Below the pieces are notes generated by a model. The model saw nothing but the letters and a program-made list of their open reading frames with translations, had not been told where the DNA came from and searched no databases. 64,000 bases of DNA from CADEED01 sp963711635 (lineage in GTDB: Bacteria; Pseudomonadota; Gammaproteobacteria; Steroidobacterales; Steroidobacteraceae): NCBI GenBank assembly GCA_963711635.1, contig CAVQEZ010000011.1, forward strand, positions 1-64,000. The letters run 5' to 3'. The translations under genes were made by a program, and so were the position numbers. Of the stretch, positions 1-8,446 are shown piece after piece. The first letter of the stretch is position 1; the number at the start of each line of letters is the position of its first letter.

Positions 1-165
1 ACGCGCAAGGAAGAGCTCATCACGGACCAGGGCGAGCTCGCCAAGATCTGGATCCTGCGCAAGCTGCTGCACCCGATGGACGAGCTGTCGGCGATCGAAT
101 TCCTTCTCGACAAGATGAAGGATACGAAGACCAACAGCGAATTCTTCGAGGCGATGAAGCGCTAG
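1..165 (+). CDS. rho: Transcription termination factor Rho, C-terminal fragment
   Basis: The window opens inside a gene; 54 codons and a TAG stop are visible. The residues match the extreme C terminus of the hexameric RNA helicase Rho: TRKEEL at the start, WILRKLLHPMDE in the middle, then FLLDKMKDTKTN and the ending EFFEAMKR. This tail belongs to the RecA-like ATPase domain, close to the subunit interface and the secondary RNA-binding site. Rho ends many untranslated transcripts in the cytoplasm. Everything upstream lies outside the window. The identification rests on a short but highly conserved stretch. Confidence 0.95.
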   Translation, partial: TRKEELITDQGELAKIWILRKLLHPMDELSAIEFLLDKMKDTKTNSEFFEAMKR

Positions 166-175
166 AGATTGTGCG

Positions 176-200
176 AGCGGGACGCAACATGCGTCCCGCT
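176..200 (+). terminator. Stem-loop after rho, probable terminator
   Basis: A perfect 10-bp inverted repeat (AGCGGGACGC and GCGTCCCGCT) with a 5-nt loop AACAT begins 10 nt after the rho stop codon. There is no clear run of T after it, so it is either a weak intrinsic terminator or an RNA 3'-end stabiliser. It lies between the convergent rho and DUF805 genes and could serve both directions. Confidence 0.6.
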
Positions 201-230
201 CTGCACCTTGGCCAGTTTCAGGACGATTGC

Positions 231-734
231 TTAGCCACCCGCCGCGCGTCTGGTGTATTCCGCGTACGCGGGAAGGGCGATCGCGGCCAGGATGCCGACC
301 ACGAACAGGATCGGCAGCAGCAGTCCCAGGATTTTCACACCCGTGGTGTTGGGCGGCGGCGGTGCTCCGTAGGCATTCACTCCCGCGGAACCTGACTTGA
401 ATATCCAGATCAGGCCGACGAAAGGAATCAGGGCGAGCAGCACGGTCCATCCACTCCAATCCATGTCATGACTGCGCTGGATCGCGATCATGACGCTGAA
501 CACGACCGCGACGACATAGGCCAGCAACGCCACGATCATCCCGAGCCCGCCCAGAGCTCCGCCCAGGACTGCCGCCGCACAGCCGGCGAGCAACGATGCC
601 CCGGTGGTATATGCGAGGTAGCGCAATCGGCCAACGCGGCCGTTCGCTGACCACATGCGAATGTCCTGATATTCCTCAGTACCCTCGAAGTCACTGACGG
701 CGGCTCGAGGTGCCGCGTATCGATTGCTAGACAT
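231..734 (-). CDS. DUF805 family inner-membrane protein with a pilin-like tail
   Basis: This 167-residue protein belongs to the DUF805 (YhaH/YhaI-type) membrane family. Family features are GRVGRLRYLAY near residue 32, QRSHDMDWSGW after the second membrane segment, and a C-terminal FKSGSAGVNAYGAPPPP block. I count three to four hydrophobic segments. The C terminus is odd: after the DUF805 domain comes another hydrophobic stretch, GILAAIALPAYAEYTRRA, which closely copies the N-terminal helix of type IV pilins (GILAAIALPAYQDYT-type). No prepilin cleavage context of charged leader plus G/F/E is evident, so it is probably not processed as a pilin. Function is unknown. It is convergent with rho. 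Confidence 0.8.
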   Translation of the reverse strand: MSSNRYAAPRAAVSDFEGTEEYQDIRMWSANGRVGRLRYLAYTTGASLLAGCAAAVLGGALGGLGMIVALLAYVVAVVFSVMIAIQRSHDMDWSGWTVLLALIPFVGLIWIFKSGSAGVNAYGAPPPPNTTGVKILGLLLPILFVVGILAAIALPAYAEYTRRAAGG

Positions 735-933
735 GGTTCTCCCTCGTTCTTCTGGTTATTTCTTTCTGCCACGTCGCCTCGGCCTGTGACGGCCGCGCTG
801 TCGGCGCAGCTTAAACCACTGGCAGGCTGTGACGTAGCGCACACCCGCACCGTCTCCTTCGGCCGACTCTGGCGCGGCTACCCCGCCTGTTAGATTATGG
901 CGCCGCTTGTTTGCCTGTCCGCCGGGAGCCGGA

Positions 934-1824
934 ATGCGCCTCACGCTGATCGTCGCTTTGTGTCTGCTGAATGCGGGATGCGCCCTGTGGCGCAAGGACG
1001 CGGAAGAGCCCGTCGACAACGGCCCCAGACAGCAGAAAGCCGAGCCGGTGCTCAAACCCAGCGAGGCGCTCCAGCCCAAGTCGCTCGACATCGCCAGTCC
1101 CGTCAGCGATCACTTCTATGTGCGTGGCATCTACTTTCCGGCGTCGGTGACCACGCTCCTGCGCCTCGATCCGAATTCCGTCATCGAGGGCTCCACGTTG
1201 AACGGTGAGGAGGATCTCGGCCTCGACGACAAGGTCGATCAGGGGCGCATGGAATTCGACATTCGCATGCGCGAGAACAACCACGTTCGCATCGACTACT
1301 TCAAGCTCAATCGATTTTCCGAGCAGCCGCTGCCGCGCGACATCATCTTCGGCGACGAGATATTCGAGGAAGGAACGACCTTTCGCAGCAAGCTCGACTG
1401 GCGCGTGCTGTCGCTCACGTACACGTATTCGTTCGTTCACACGAATCGCTTCGAAGGCGGGCTGGGTCTCGGCATTCACGTCATCGAAGCGCAGGCCTCG
1501 GGCGGCGAGCCGGGCACGCTGAACCGTGAGGAAGCTTCCGAAGTCGGCATTTTTCCGACCATCGCCGCGAGCCTGGCATTCCGGATTTCCAAGCGCTGGT
1601 CGGTCACGCTGCGCGGCCAGCAGTTCTCGGCCAATCCCGAGGATTTCGAAGGCGAGATGGCCGACTACCACGGCGACATCCAGTACCGCTGGCGCAAGAA
1701 TTTCGCCGTCGGCCTGGGTTACAGCAGGATGGTGACCGACCTGGAGGTCTTCGATAGCGACCAGCCGCTGCTGTTCAACCTCGACACCAGCGGCCCCGAG
1801 CTGTTCTTCCGCGCGAGTTTCTGA
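934..1824 (+). CDS. Probable outer-membrane beta-barrel with lipoprotein-type signal
   Basis: I start at ATG 934 rather than the in-frame ATG at 907 because residues 1-18 (MRLTLIVALCLLNAGCAL) then form a lipoprotein signal peptide with lipobox LNAGC, preceded by a GGGAG-like site. The mature protein of about 280 residues has alternating polar and hydrophobic residues and many short strands (RIDYFKLNRF, WRVLSLTYTYSF, FAVGLGYSRMV). It ends in ELFFRASF, a terminal Phe typical of barrels assembled by the BAM complex. A repeated theme of strand and charged turn suggests 8-12 strands. No named family was recognised. It could be a lipid-anchored porin-like or OmpW-like protein. Confidence 0.65.
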   Translation: MRLTLIVALCLLNAGCALWRKDAEEPVDNGPRQQKAEPVLKPSEALQPKSLDIASPVSDHFYVRGIYFPASVTTLLRLDPNSVIEGSTLNGEEDLGLDDKVDQGRMEFDIRMRENNHVRIDYFKLNRFSEQPLPRDIIFGDEIFEEGTTFRSKLDWRVLSLTYTYSFVHTNRFEGGLGLGIHVIEAQASGGEPGTLNREEASEVGIFPTIAASLAFRISKRWSVTLRGQQFSANPEDFEGEMADYHGDIQYRWRKNFAVGLGYSRMVTDLEVFDSDQPLLFNLDTSGPELFFRASF

Positions 1825-1827
1825 GAT

Positions 1828-2712
1828 TCACTCGGTCAGGAACTCGATGACGCGCTGAATCGTCGGCGGATCGCGCAGCGCACCGCTGTGGCCGAATCCC
1901 CGCGTGCGCCACAAAACGGCGCCGGGAATGGCCGCGGCCAGCGCCGTTCCCTGTGCAATGGGCGCCACGTTGTCGTCCTCGTCGTGCACCACCAGCACCG
2001 GGATGCGCACGCTCGGCGCGGCCGCCGCCACCGACACGGCGCTGGCTGGCCGGCCAAATTGCTTCAGGAATCGGGCGCGCAGGTTGCGCAGTGCCGGCGG
2101 CTTGAGGCCCAGCATCATCGCGAAGGACTCGAGGATGTAATCCATGTCCGAAGGCACGCCGAACAGGCAGATCTTCTTCGGATGATGGTCGGCTGTCTCG
2201 GCGAGCACCGTGAGCACGGCACCGCCGCCCAGCGAATGCCCGATCACCGCGTGAATGGGCTCGTGCGCGCGCAGGACCTCGGCCAGGCTGTCTCGAAAGC
2301 GCGGCAGGTCGGAGAAGCGACCCGGCGAAGTGCCGTGGGCCGGCGCATCGATCCCGATGACCGAGAAGCCGGCGCTGTGCAGTGGCGCGACGAAGTCGGC
2401 GAATCGTGCGGCATGCGAGCCCCAGCCATGCAGCAGCACCACCGTCGGGCCGGGATGCTCCCACTTGAAGATGGTGAAGCGATCCTTTCCACAGCGCAGC
2501 GTCGAGCGGCTGGCCCGCGCCACGATGGGCGCATCGGCGGGATCGACCTTGCGCCGGGGTGGCGTGCAGAACATGAGAAACGCCAGCCCGCCGGCCAGTG
2601 AGGCGCTCAGCGCCTGCAGCAACGCAAAGAAGCCACGCAGGCGTCGTTGTGTGTCCGGCGTAACACCGGGCACGACGCGTCCCAGCACAGGCTTGCGGCG
2701 TTCCATGACCAT
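1828..2712 (-). CDS. Alpha/beta hydrolase, membrane-anchored
   Basis: A serine hydrolase of the alpha/beta fold. Visible elements are the oxyanion motif VVLLHGWG, the nucleophile elbow GHSLGGG, an acid loop VVHDEDDNV and the catalytic His in RGFGHSG, in the usual order. A hydrophobic stretch near residues 30-50 (LLQALSASLAGGLAFLMF) looks like a membrane anchor. The start is uncertain: ATG at 2712, ATG at 2706 or GTG at 2739 are in frame and none has a strong ribosome site. The natural substrate cannot be told; esterase or lipase-like activity is likely. It is convergent with the upstream outer-membrane gene, 3 nt away. Confidence 0.8.
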   Translation of the reverse strand: MVMERRKPVLGRVVPGVTPDTQRRLRGFFALLQALSASLAGGLAFLMFCTPPRRKVDPADAPIVARASRSTLRCGKDRFTIFKWEHPGPTVVLLHGWGSHAARFADFVAPLHSAGFSVIGIDAPAHGTSPGRFSDLPRFRDSLAEVLRAHEPIHAVIGHSLGGGAVLTVLAETADHHPKKICLFGVPSDMDYILESFAMMLGLKPPALRNLRARFLKQFGRPASAVSVAAAAPSVRIPVLVVHDEDDNVAPIAQGTALAAAIPGAVLWRTRGFGHSGALRDPPTIQRVIEFLTE

Positions 2713-2742
2713 TGGCGCAAGTCTATGAAAATTGTGCACAAA

Positions 2743-2771
2743 TTACAGCGGCCCGCGCCCGATGCTAGAGT
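2743..2771 (+). promoter_or_regulatory. Sigma-70-type promoter for the DUF4412 gene
   Basis: TTACAG, a 17-bp spacer and TAGAGT lie 28 bp upstream of the ATG at 2799. The -35 match is partial and the -10 is good. The same TA(G/T)A(G/C)T -10 look recurs before several other genes here (near 12012, 31253 and 39831). Confidence 0.45.
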
Positions 2772-2798
2772 CGCCGCACAAATCATCGCGAGGGATTC

Positions 2799-3581
2799 AT
2801 GAAACGCATTGCCCTGATTGCGAGCGGCCTGCTGGCTGCCCAGGCCGCCTCGGCCGGTGTCTACGTCGAAACCGTCAACCGCGACATCGCCGCGGGCACC
2901 ACGACGCCCAAACAGAAGATTTACGTCCAGAGCGGCTCCGGCCGTTTCGTCGATCCAGAGGGTCGCTCAACCCTGATCAAGGGCAACACCCTGTACATGA
3001 TCGACGACAAGGACCGCAGCTATATCGAGTTCGACAAGGCCACGATGGAACAGGTGGCGAAGAAGCTCTCGGCGCAGATGGAACAGCTCAAGGCACAGAT
3101 GGCCAAGCTTCCCCCGGAGCAACGCGCGCAGATGGAGCAGATGCTGGGCGGCGCCGGTCTGAGTGGCACCCCGCGCACCGTCGAAGTAACCGACACCGGC
3201 AAGTCGGACAAGGTCGAGGGCCGTAGCTGCAAAGTCTGGGACGTGACACGGGATGGCGTCCTCGATGAGCAGATCTGCGTGGTGGCGTATTCGGCGCTGC
3301 CCGGAAAGGAGAACTTCTCCACCGTGTTCGGAAACTTCTCAAAGGTCTTCGAGGAGATGGCGAAATCCGTCCCCATGCTGTCCGGCATGATGGCCAACGA
3401 ATTCAGCGCGTACGTGAAGACCAATGGTTATCCCGTGCGCCAGCGTGCCTACGACAACGGCAAGCTCGTCGGCGAGGAAACCATCGTCAAGGTGTGGCGC
3501 GAGGAGGCCGTCCCCGCGTCGACGTTCGAAGTGCCGGCCGGCTACACGCGCAAGACCATGCCGGTGGGACCGGGTCAATAA
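2799..3581 (+). CDS. Secreted protein, DUF4412-like
   Basis: 260 residues with a clear signal peptide ending ASAG near residue 20, so the protein is periplasmic or outer-membrane bound. A GAGGGATT site precedes the ATG. After a strand-rich N terminus with KQKIYVQSGSGRFVDPEG and a TLYMIDDKDRSYIEFD segment comes a Met/Gln/Lys-rich coiled coil (about residues 85-115), then a C-terminal part with two Cys (RSCKVWDV and EQICVV) likely to pair. The layout of iron-out of membrane sensors is absent. It resembles DUF4412 proteins, whose role is unknown. It precedes cbpA by 6 nt, so the two may share a transcript. Confidence 0.6.
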   Translation: MKRIALIASGLLAAQAASAGVYVETVNRDIAAGTTTPKQKIYVQSGSGRFVDPEGRSTLIKGNTLYMIDDKDRSYIEFDKATMEQVAKKLSAQMEQLKAQMAKLPPEQRAQMEQMLGGAGLSGTPRTVEVTDTGKSDKVEGRSCKVWDVTRDGVLDEQICVVAYSALPGKENFSTVFGNFSKVFEEMAKSVPMLSGMMANEFSAYVKTNGYPVRQRAYDNGKLVGEETIVKVWREEAVPASTFEVPAGYTRKTMPVGPGQ

Positions 3582-3587
3582 GGGCCG

Positions 3588-4544
3588 ATGAAGTACAGCG
3601 ACTACTACGCCGCACTCGGCGTCGAGCGCAGCGCCTCCGCCGACGAGATCAAGAAGGCATATCGGCGGCTGGCGCAAAAATATCATCCGGATGTTTCCAA
3701 GGAGCCGGAGGCTGAAGCGCGTTTCAAGGAAATTGCCGAGGCCTACCAGACTCTGAAGGATCCGGAGAAACGCGCGGCCTACGACGAGCTGGGCAGGCGT
3801 CCGCAGGGCGAGGAATTCCGCCCACCGCCGGACTGGACGCGCCAGCATGCCGGGGGCGATGGGCAGTTCTCGTTCGAGGACATGGACTTTGCCGACCTGT
3901 TCTCGCGCTTCGGCGCGCGCGGTGGTGGCGGTCCCGGTCGTGGACCATTCGCCGGTGGCGGTGCGATGCCCGGCCAGGATTTCGAAGTGCCGGTGCACAT
4001 CAGTATCGAGGACGCGTATCGCGGTACGACCCTCGACCTGCAGCTCTCGATGCCCGAGTACGACGCCCAAGGCGGGGTGCGGCGCGTGCCGCACACCGTG
4101 AAAGCGCGCATCGCGCCGGGTGCGGTGGATGGTCAGCGCCTGCGATTGCCGGGCAAGGGCGGCCATGGATTCGGCGGCGGACGCGCAGGCGACTTGTATC
4201 TCGACATCTCGCTGAAGCCGCATCGCTTGTATCGAGCCACCGGCCACGATCTGTATGTCGATCTTCCGTTGACGCCATCGGAGGCCGCGTTGGGCGCATC
4301 GGTGGAAGTGCCGACACCGGGCGGGCCGGTCAACCTGAAAGTGCGTCCGGGGACCTCTTCCGGCCAGAAGCTGCGCTTGAGTGGCCGCGGCCTGCCCATT
4401 CCGCGCGGCGGTGCCGGCGATCTATACGCCGTGACGCAGGTCGTGCTCCCGCCAGAGCTCTCCGAGCGTGAGCGTGAGTTGTACGACGAGCTCAAGGCAT
4501 CGTCATCGTTCAATCCGCGGCGGCATTTCGCGGAGGCCTCGTGA
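3588..4544 (+). CDS. cbpA: DnaJ-class co-chaperone CbpA
   Basis: 318 residues. The N-terminal J domain (about residues 5-70) has the HPD motif in AQKYHPDVS and the usual DYYAALGV start. A Gly/Phe-rich linker follows (residues 95-125, many Gly). Two C-terminal substrate-binding beta domains follow without the zinc-finger insert of true DnaJ. That is the CbpA layout: a DnaK (Hsp70) partner that stimulates ATP hydrolysis and also binds curved DNA in enterics. The downstream cbpM overlaps it by 4 nt, as in other CbpA operons. Confidence 0.92.
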   Translation: MKYSDYYAALGVERSASADEIKKAYRRLAQKYHPDVSKEPEAEARFKEIAEAYQTLKDPEKRAAYDELGRRPQGEEFRPPPDWTRQHAGGDGQFSFEDMDFADLFSRFGARGGGGPGRGPFAGGGAMPGQDFEVPVHISIEDAYRGTTLDLQLSMPEYDAQGGVRRVPHTVKARIAPGAVDGQRLRLPGKGGHGFGGGRAGDLYLDISLKPHRLYRATGHDLYVDLPLTPSEAALGASVEVPTPGGPVNLKVRPGTSSGQKLRLSGRGLPIPRGGAGDLYAVTQVVLPPELSERERELYDELKASSSFNPRRHFAEAS

Positions 4545-4855
4545 ACGAGCCGGAAGTGCTGTGGCTGGACGAGCAGCGCGTCGTGAGCCTCACCGAGCTG
4601 ATCGAGGTTTCCGGTCTCACGCGCGAGGAACTGATCGAGCTCGTGCAGGGCGGTGCCATCCCGGTGCGCGAGAGCAGCGGCACCACCTATACGTTCAGCG
4701 CCCAGGTCATCAGCGTGGCGCGCACCGCCTCACGGCTGCGCGACGAGCTCGAGCTGGACATGGCCGGCCTGGGGGTGGCGCTGCGACTGCTGGATCGCGT
4801 GCGCGTGCTGGAAGCAGAGATCGTCAGGTTGCGGGCGCTGTTGCCGCGTAGTTAG
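4541..4855 (+). CDS. cbpM: CbpM-type modulator of CbpA
   Basis: 104 residues, starting at GTG in a GTGA overlap with the cbpA stop. The N-terminal half (LTELIEVSGLTREELIELV) is a MerR-like winged-helix fold and the C-terminal half is helical, ending in LEAEIVRLRALL. CbpM binds the J domain of CbpA and blocks its chaperone and DNA-binding activity. Position, size and translational coupling to cbpA fit this role exactly. The sequence is diverged from enteric CbpM, as is common. Confidence 0.85.
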   Translation: MNEPEVLWLDEQRVVSLTELIEVSGLTREELIELVQGGAIPVRESSGTTYTFSAQVISVARTASRLRDELELDMAGLGVALRLLDRVRVLEAEIVRLRALLPRS

Positions 4856-4868
4856 CCGGAGAAGAAGC

Positions 4869-6377
4869 TTGAGCGCCAATCATCGCCGCCAATTCCTGCG
4901 CAACACGCTGCTCGCGCTGCCGGCGGCCGCATTTCCCTGCGCAACTCTGTTTGCCGCTGCCGATGCGTCGATCGCGAATGACGTGGAGGCAGTGAGCGGC
5001 GATGGCAAACAGATCCTGCTCAAGGCCGCGGACGTCCGGGATTTCGCCGCCAGCCTGCGCGGCGAGCTGCTGGTGCGCGACAGCGCCGGCTATGACCTGG
5101 CGCGACGCGCGTGGAACGGTGCGTTCGATCGTCATCCGGCGTTGATCGCGCGCTGCACCGGTGCGGCCGACGTCATGCGCGCGGTCGGATTCGCGGCCTC
5201 CAACCACCTGCTGCTGTCGGTGCGTGGAGGTGGCCACAGCCTGTCGGGCCAGTCGGTCTGCGAGAAAGGGCTGATGATCGATCTTTCGCAGATGAACGGC
5301 GTGCGCGTCGATCCGGCGCGGAGAATCGCCAGCGTGGAAGGCGGCGCACTGCTGGGCGCGCTGGATCGCGAGTCGCTGGCACACGGGCTGGCCACCACGG
5401 CGGGCACGGTGTCGCACACCGGGGTCGGCGGTCTCACCCTGGGCGGCGGTTTCGGCCGGCTCGGACGCCGTTTCGGCCTGACCTGCGACAACGTGCGGGC
5501 AGTCGATCTCGTCAGCGCCGACGGAAAATTCCTGACGGCGAGCAGGCAACAGCACAAGGATCTGTTCTGGGGATTGCGCGGCGGCGGTGGAAACTTCGGT
5601 GTCGCGACGTCGTTCGAATTCCAGCTGCATCCGGTCGATCCGGTCATGGTGGGCGGAGAGCTCGCGTATGCCTGGGAAGACGCGCCCGCGGTGCTCGAGT
5701 TCTTCTTCGAAAGCGCGCCGCAAATGCCCGACGAGCTCAACGTCGACGCCGCATTGGTGCGACTGCCGAACGATGCTCGTTTCCTGACATTGGACATCTG
5801 CTACTGCGGGCCGCGCGACCAGGCGGAACGGGTGCTCGCGCCACTGCGCCAGATCCGCAAGCCCATGCGCGATGGCGTGGCTGCGACACCGTACGTGAAG
5901 CTGCAAAGCTCGGGCGATGCCGGGACCGCGCACGGCCGCAGGTACTACATCAAGGGTGGCTTCGTGCAGAAGTATTCGCCCGGCCTGCTCGACGTCGCAA
6001 TCGCGACGATCGGCGATGCAAAACTGCCGCTGGTGCAGGCGGTGGTTTTCCCGCAGGGCGGCGGCGCCTACAAACGCGTGAAGCCGAATGCGACCGCGTT
6101 CGCCCAACGCGCCGCGGAGCACAACGTGTTCCTGTTCAACAGCTGGGAGGATCCGGCGCTCAATGAGCCGGTGGGCGCCTGGGTACGCGCCAACTGGGCC
6201 CGGGTCGAGCCGCACACGTTCGGGTTCTACGTGAACGAATTCAACGCCGACGATGCGACGCGCCTGCGTGACACCTACGGGGCGAACTTCGATCGGCTCG
6301 TGGCCCTCAAGACGAAGTACGACCCTGACAACCTGTTCCGCTTGAACGCGAACGTCGCGCCGAAGGCGCGTAGTTAG
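4869..6377 (+). CDS. Tat-exported FAD-linked oxidoreductase (BBE family)
   Basis: A 502-residue flavoprotein of the FAD_binding_4 plus BBE (berberine bridge) family. I choose TTG 4869, preceded by GGAGAAGAAG, because the protein then opens with RRQFLR and a hydrophobic run: a twin-arginine export signal. The FAD domain carries RGGGHSLSG and GGGFGRLGRRFGLTCDN. The His of the first and the Cys of the second are the two residues that bind FAD covalently in bicovalent members. The BBE segment KYDPDNLFRLNANV is at the C terminus. Relatives oxidise sugars, alkaloids or polyketides and reduce O2. The substrate here is unknown and the site is periplasmic. Confidence 0.88.
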   Translation: MSANHRRQFLRNTLLALPAAAFPCATLFAAADASIANDVEAVSGDGKQILLKAADVRDFAASLRGELLVRDSAGYDLARRAWNGAFDRHPALIARCTGAADVMRAVGFAASNHLLLSVRGGGHSLSGQSVCEKGLMIDLSQMNGVRVDPARRIASVEGGALLGALDRESLAHGLATTAGTVSHTGVGGLTLGGGFGRLGRRFGLTCDNVRAVDLVSADGKFLTASRQQHKDLFWGLRGGGGNFGVATSFEFQLHPVDPVMVGGELAYAWEDAPAVLEFFFESAPQMPDELNVDAALVRLPNDARFLTLDICYCGPRDQAERVLAPLRQIRKPMRDGVAATPYVKLQSSGDAGTAHGRRYYIKGGFVQKYSPGLLDVAIATIGDAKLPLVQAVVFPQGGGAYKRVKPNATAFAQRAAEHNVFLFNSWEDPALNEPVGAWVRANWARVEPHTFGFYVNEFNADDATRLRDTYGANFDRLVALKTKYDPDNLFRLNANVAPKARS

Positions 6378-6422
6378 TAGTCGGAAAAGGGCGATCCCGC
6401 GGCAGCGGGACCGCCGGGCAGA

Positions 6423-6848
6423 TCAGGCGACCGCAGCCAGGATCGGATTGAGCGGCAACAGCACGTCGTCGATGGCGTGAATGACGCCATTGGTGGCGCG
6501 GATATCCGAGTCCACGATCTGTGCACCGTTGATGAGCACCTTGCTGCCATCCAGCGACGCGCGCAGGGACTTGCCTTCCAGCGGCTTGAGCTCACCGGGC
6601 AGGATGTCGTTGGCCGCTTTGGCGCCGCGCATGATGTGATTGCACAGGAATGGCTTGAGGGTGCGCGAATCCTTGAACAGAGCATCGAGCGAGCCCGCCG
6701 GCAGGCGCTTGAAGGCCGCGTCGGTGGGTGCGAAGACCGTGTATTGGCCTGGCGAGCGCAGCATGTCGATGAGGGCGGCTGCCTTGAACGCGCTCAGCAG
6801 GATCTTGAAATTGCCGGTCTGGCCTGCGGCGTCGATGATGTTTTTCAT
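6423..6848 (-). CDS. Fasciclin (FAS1) domain protein
   Basis: 141 residues that form one FAS1 domain. The conserved H1 box is YTVFAPTDAAFKRLP and the H2 box is VDSDIRATNGVIHAIDDVLLP. There is no signal peptide, unlike most bacterial FAS1 proteins, so it may be cytosolic or its start may be wrong; no in-frame upstream start with a signal was found. An AAGGA site precedes the ATG by 5 nt. FAS1 domains mediate adhesion or act as small-molecule-binding folds. It is divergent from cydA across about 180 nt. Confidence 0.88.
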   Translation of the reverse strand: MKNIIDAAGQTGNFKILLSAFKAAALIDMLRSPGQYTVFAPTDAAFKRLPAGSLDALFKDSRTLKPFLCNHIMRGAKAANDILPGELKPLEGKSLRASLDGSKVLINGAQIVDSDIRATNGVIHAIDDVLLPLNPILAAVA

Positions 6849-7015
6849 GTGTCCTTAATGTGTCTTGATATTTGTTTGCCGCGCGAGTATGCGCGCATCG
6901 ATGTGACCAAAACGGCGACGCGGAAAAGATATCCATATCGGAGCAGCGGCAGTCGGGCTGCTCGATTTGCGCACTTTCGTGCGGTGCTGAAGGCACCAAA
7001 TCGAGTCACCGGGCT

Positions 7016-7021
7016 TACAAT
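7016..7021 (+). promoter_or_regulatory. -10 box placing cydA on a near-leaderless transcript
   Basis: TACAAT ends 6 nt before the cydA ATG at 7028, so transcription would begin at or next to the start codon. No ribosome site is present upstream of that ATG, which agrees with a leaderless start. No convincing -35 hexamer was found. Confidence 0.4.
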
Positions 7022-7027
7022 GCGCGC

Positions 7028-8446
7028 ATGTTTCACGATGCCGACGCGCTGCTGCTGGCGCGTATCCAGTTCGGTTTCACGATCAGTTTTCACTTCATTT
7101 TCCCGGCCTTTTCGATCGGGCTCGCCAGCTTTCTGGCCGTGCTCGAGGCGTTGTGGCTCAAGACCGGCAATGCCGTCTATCTAGATCTCTACAAGTACTG
7201 GCTGAAGATCTTCGCCGTCGTCTTCGCCATGGGGGTGGTATCGGGCATCGTGATGTCCTACCAGTTCGGCACGAACTGGGCGGTGTTCTCCGACCGCGCC
7301 GGTCCGATCATCGGTCCGCTGATGGCTTACGAAGTGCTGACCGCGTTCTTCCTCGAGGCCGGCTTTCTCGGTGTCATGTTGTTCGGCATGAAGAAGGTGG
7401 GCAAACGCCTGCACTTCTTCGCCACGCTCATGGTGGCCGTCGGCACTTTCATCTCGGCGTTCTGGATCCTGAGCGTCAACAGCTGGATGCACACGCCGGC
7501 GGGTTACGCCATCAATCCGCAAGGCCAGTTCGTGCCCGCCGCCGGCTGGATTCCGATCATCTTCAATCCCAGCTTTCCGTTTCGCCTGGTGCATACCGTC
7601 ACGGCGGCCTATCTGACTACCGCGCTGGTCGTTGGCGCGGTCGGCGCCTGGCATCTTTTGCGAGACTCGCAGCAGGCGCATGCGCGCAAGATGTTCTCGA
7701 TGGCCATGTGGATGGCGGCGCTGGTGGCGCCCATCCAGGTGTTCTTCGGCGATCAGCATGGCCTCAATACGCTCGAGCATCAGCCGGCCAAGGTCATGGC
7801 CATGGAGGGGCACTATCAAAGTCACCCCGAAGGCGCGCCGCTGATCCTGTTCGGCATTCCGGACGACGAGGCGCAACGCATGGATCATGCGATCGAGATC
7901 CCGCGTCTCGGTTCGCTGATCCTCAAGCACGATGCCGACGCACCGCTCGCGGGGCTCGACACCATCGCACCGGAGAACCGGCCGCCGGTGGAAGTGGTCT
8001 TCTGGACCTTCCGCATCATGGTGGGCCTTGGAATTCTCATGCTCGGGCTCGGCGCCTGGAGCCTGATCGCGCGTTGGCGCGGCAAGTTGTACGAATGGCG
8101 CTGGCTGAAACGCGTCGCGGTGCTCATGGGACCCTCGGGTTTCATCGCGGTGATCGCTGGCTGGATGACCACCGAAGTAGGGCGCCAGCCCTTCACGGTC
8201 TATGGGCTCATGCGCACCGCCGAGTCGGCCTCGCCGCTGGCGGCGCCCGCGGTTGGCGCCTCGCTGGTTGCCTTCGTCATCGTGTATTTCGCGGTGTTCG
8301 GCATGGGCAGCTGGTACCTGCTGAAGCTGATGGCACGCGCGCCGCAGCCGCATGAACCGGAACCCGCCAAGGCACCGTCGCATGCGGCTGGTATCACGCC
8401 GGGCGCGGCGCTCTCGACCGCCGCGCCGGAGGGTCCTCATGGCTGA
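7028..8446 (+). CDS. cydA: Cytochrome bd ubiquinol oxidase subunit I, CioA type
   Basis: 472 residues, the haem-bearing subunit of a quinol oxidase that reduces O2 to water at the inner membrane. Haem ligands are visible: the His of SFHFIFP (haem b595), the His of FRLVHTVTAAY (b558) and the Met of GWMTTEVGRQPF (b558 partner). EVLTAFFLEAGF holds the conserved Glu pair. The Q loop between the GDQHG helix and the VVFWTFRIMVG helix is short, as in cyanide-insensitive CioA and unlike E. coli CydA. ATG 7028 is chosen because it matches the family N terminus; the longer frame upstream has no family match. It overlaps cydB by 8 nt. Confidence 0.95.
   Translation: MFHDADALLLARIQFGFTISFHFIFPAFSIGLASFLAVLEALWLKTGNAVYLDLYKYWLKIFAVVFAMGVVSGIVMSYQFGTNWAVFSDRAGPIIGPLMAYEVLTAFFLEAGFLGVMLFGMKKVGKRLHFFATLMVAVGTFISAFWILSVNSWMHTPAGYAINPQGQFVPAAGWIPIIFNPSFPFRLVHTVTAAYLTTALVVGAVGAWHLLRDSQQAHARKMFSMAMWMAALVAPIQVFFGDQHGLNTLEHQPAKVMAMEGHYQSHPEGAPLILFGIPDDEAQRMDHAIEIPRLGSLILKHDADAPLAGLDTIAPENRPPVEVVFWTFRIMVGLGILMLGLGAWSLIARWRGKLYEWRWLKRVAVLMGPSGFIAVIAGWMTTEVGRQPFTVYGLMRTAESASPLAAPAVGASLVAFVIVYFAVFGMGSWYLLKLMARAPQPHEPEPAKAPSHAAGITPGAALSTAAPEGPHG

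Noticed and set aside
6849..7027. ANR/FNR site upstream of cydA
   Set aside because: TTGAT is present near 6860 but the matching ATCAA half-site is absent at the required distance.
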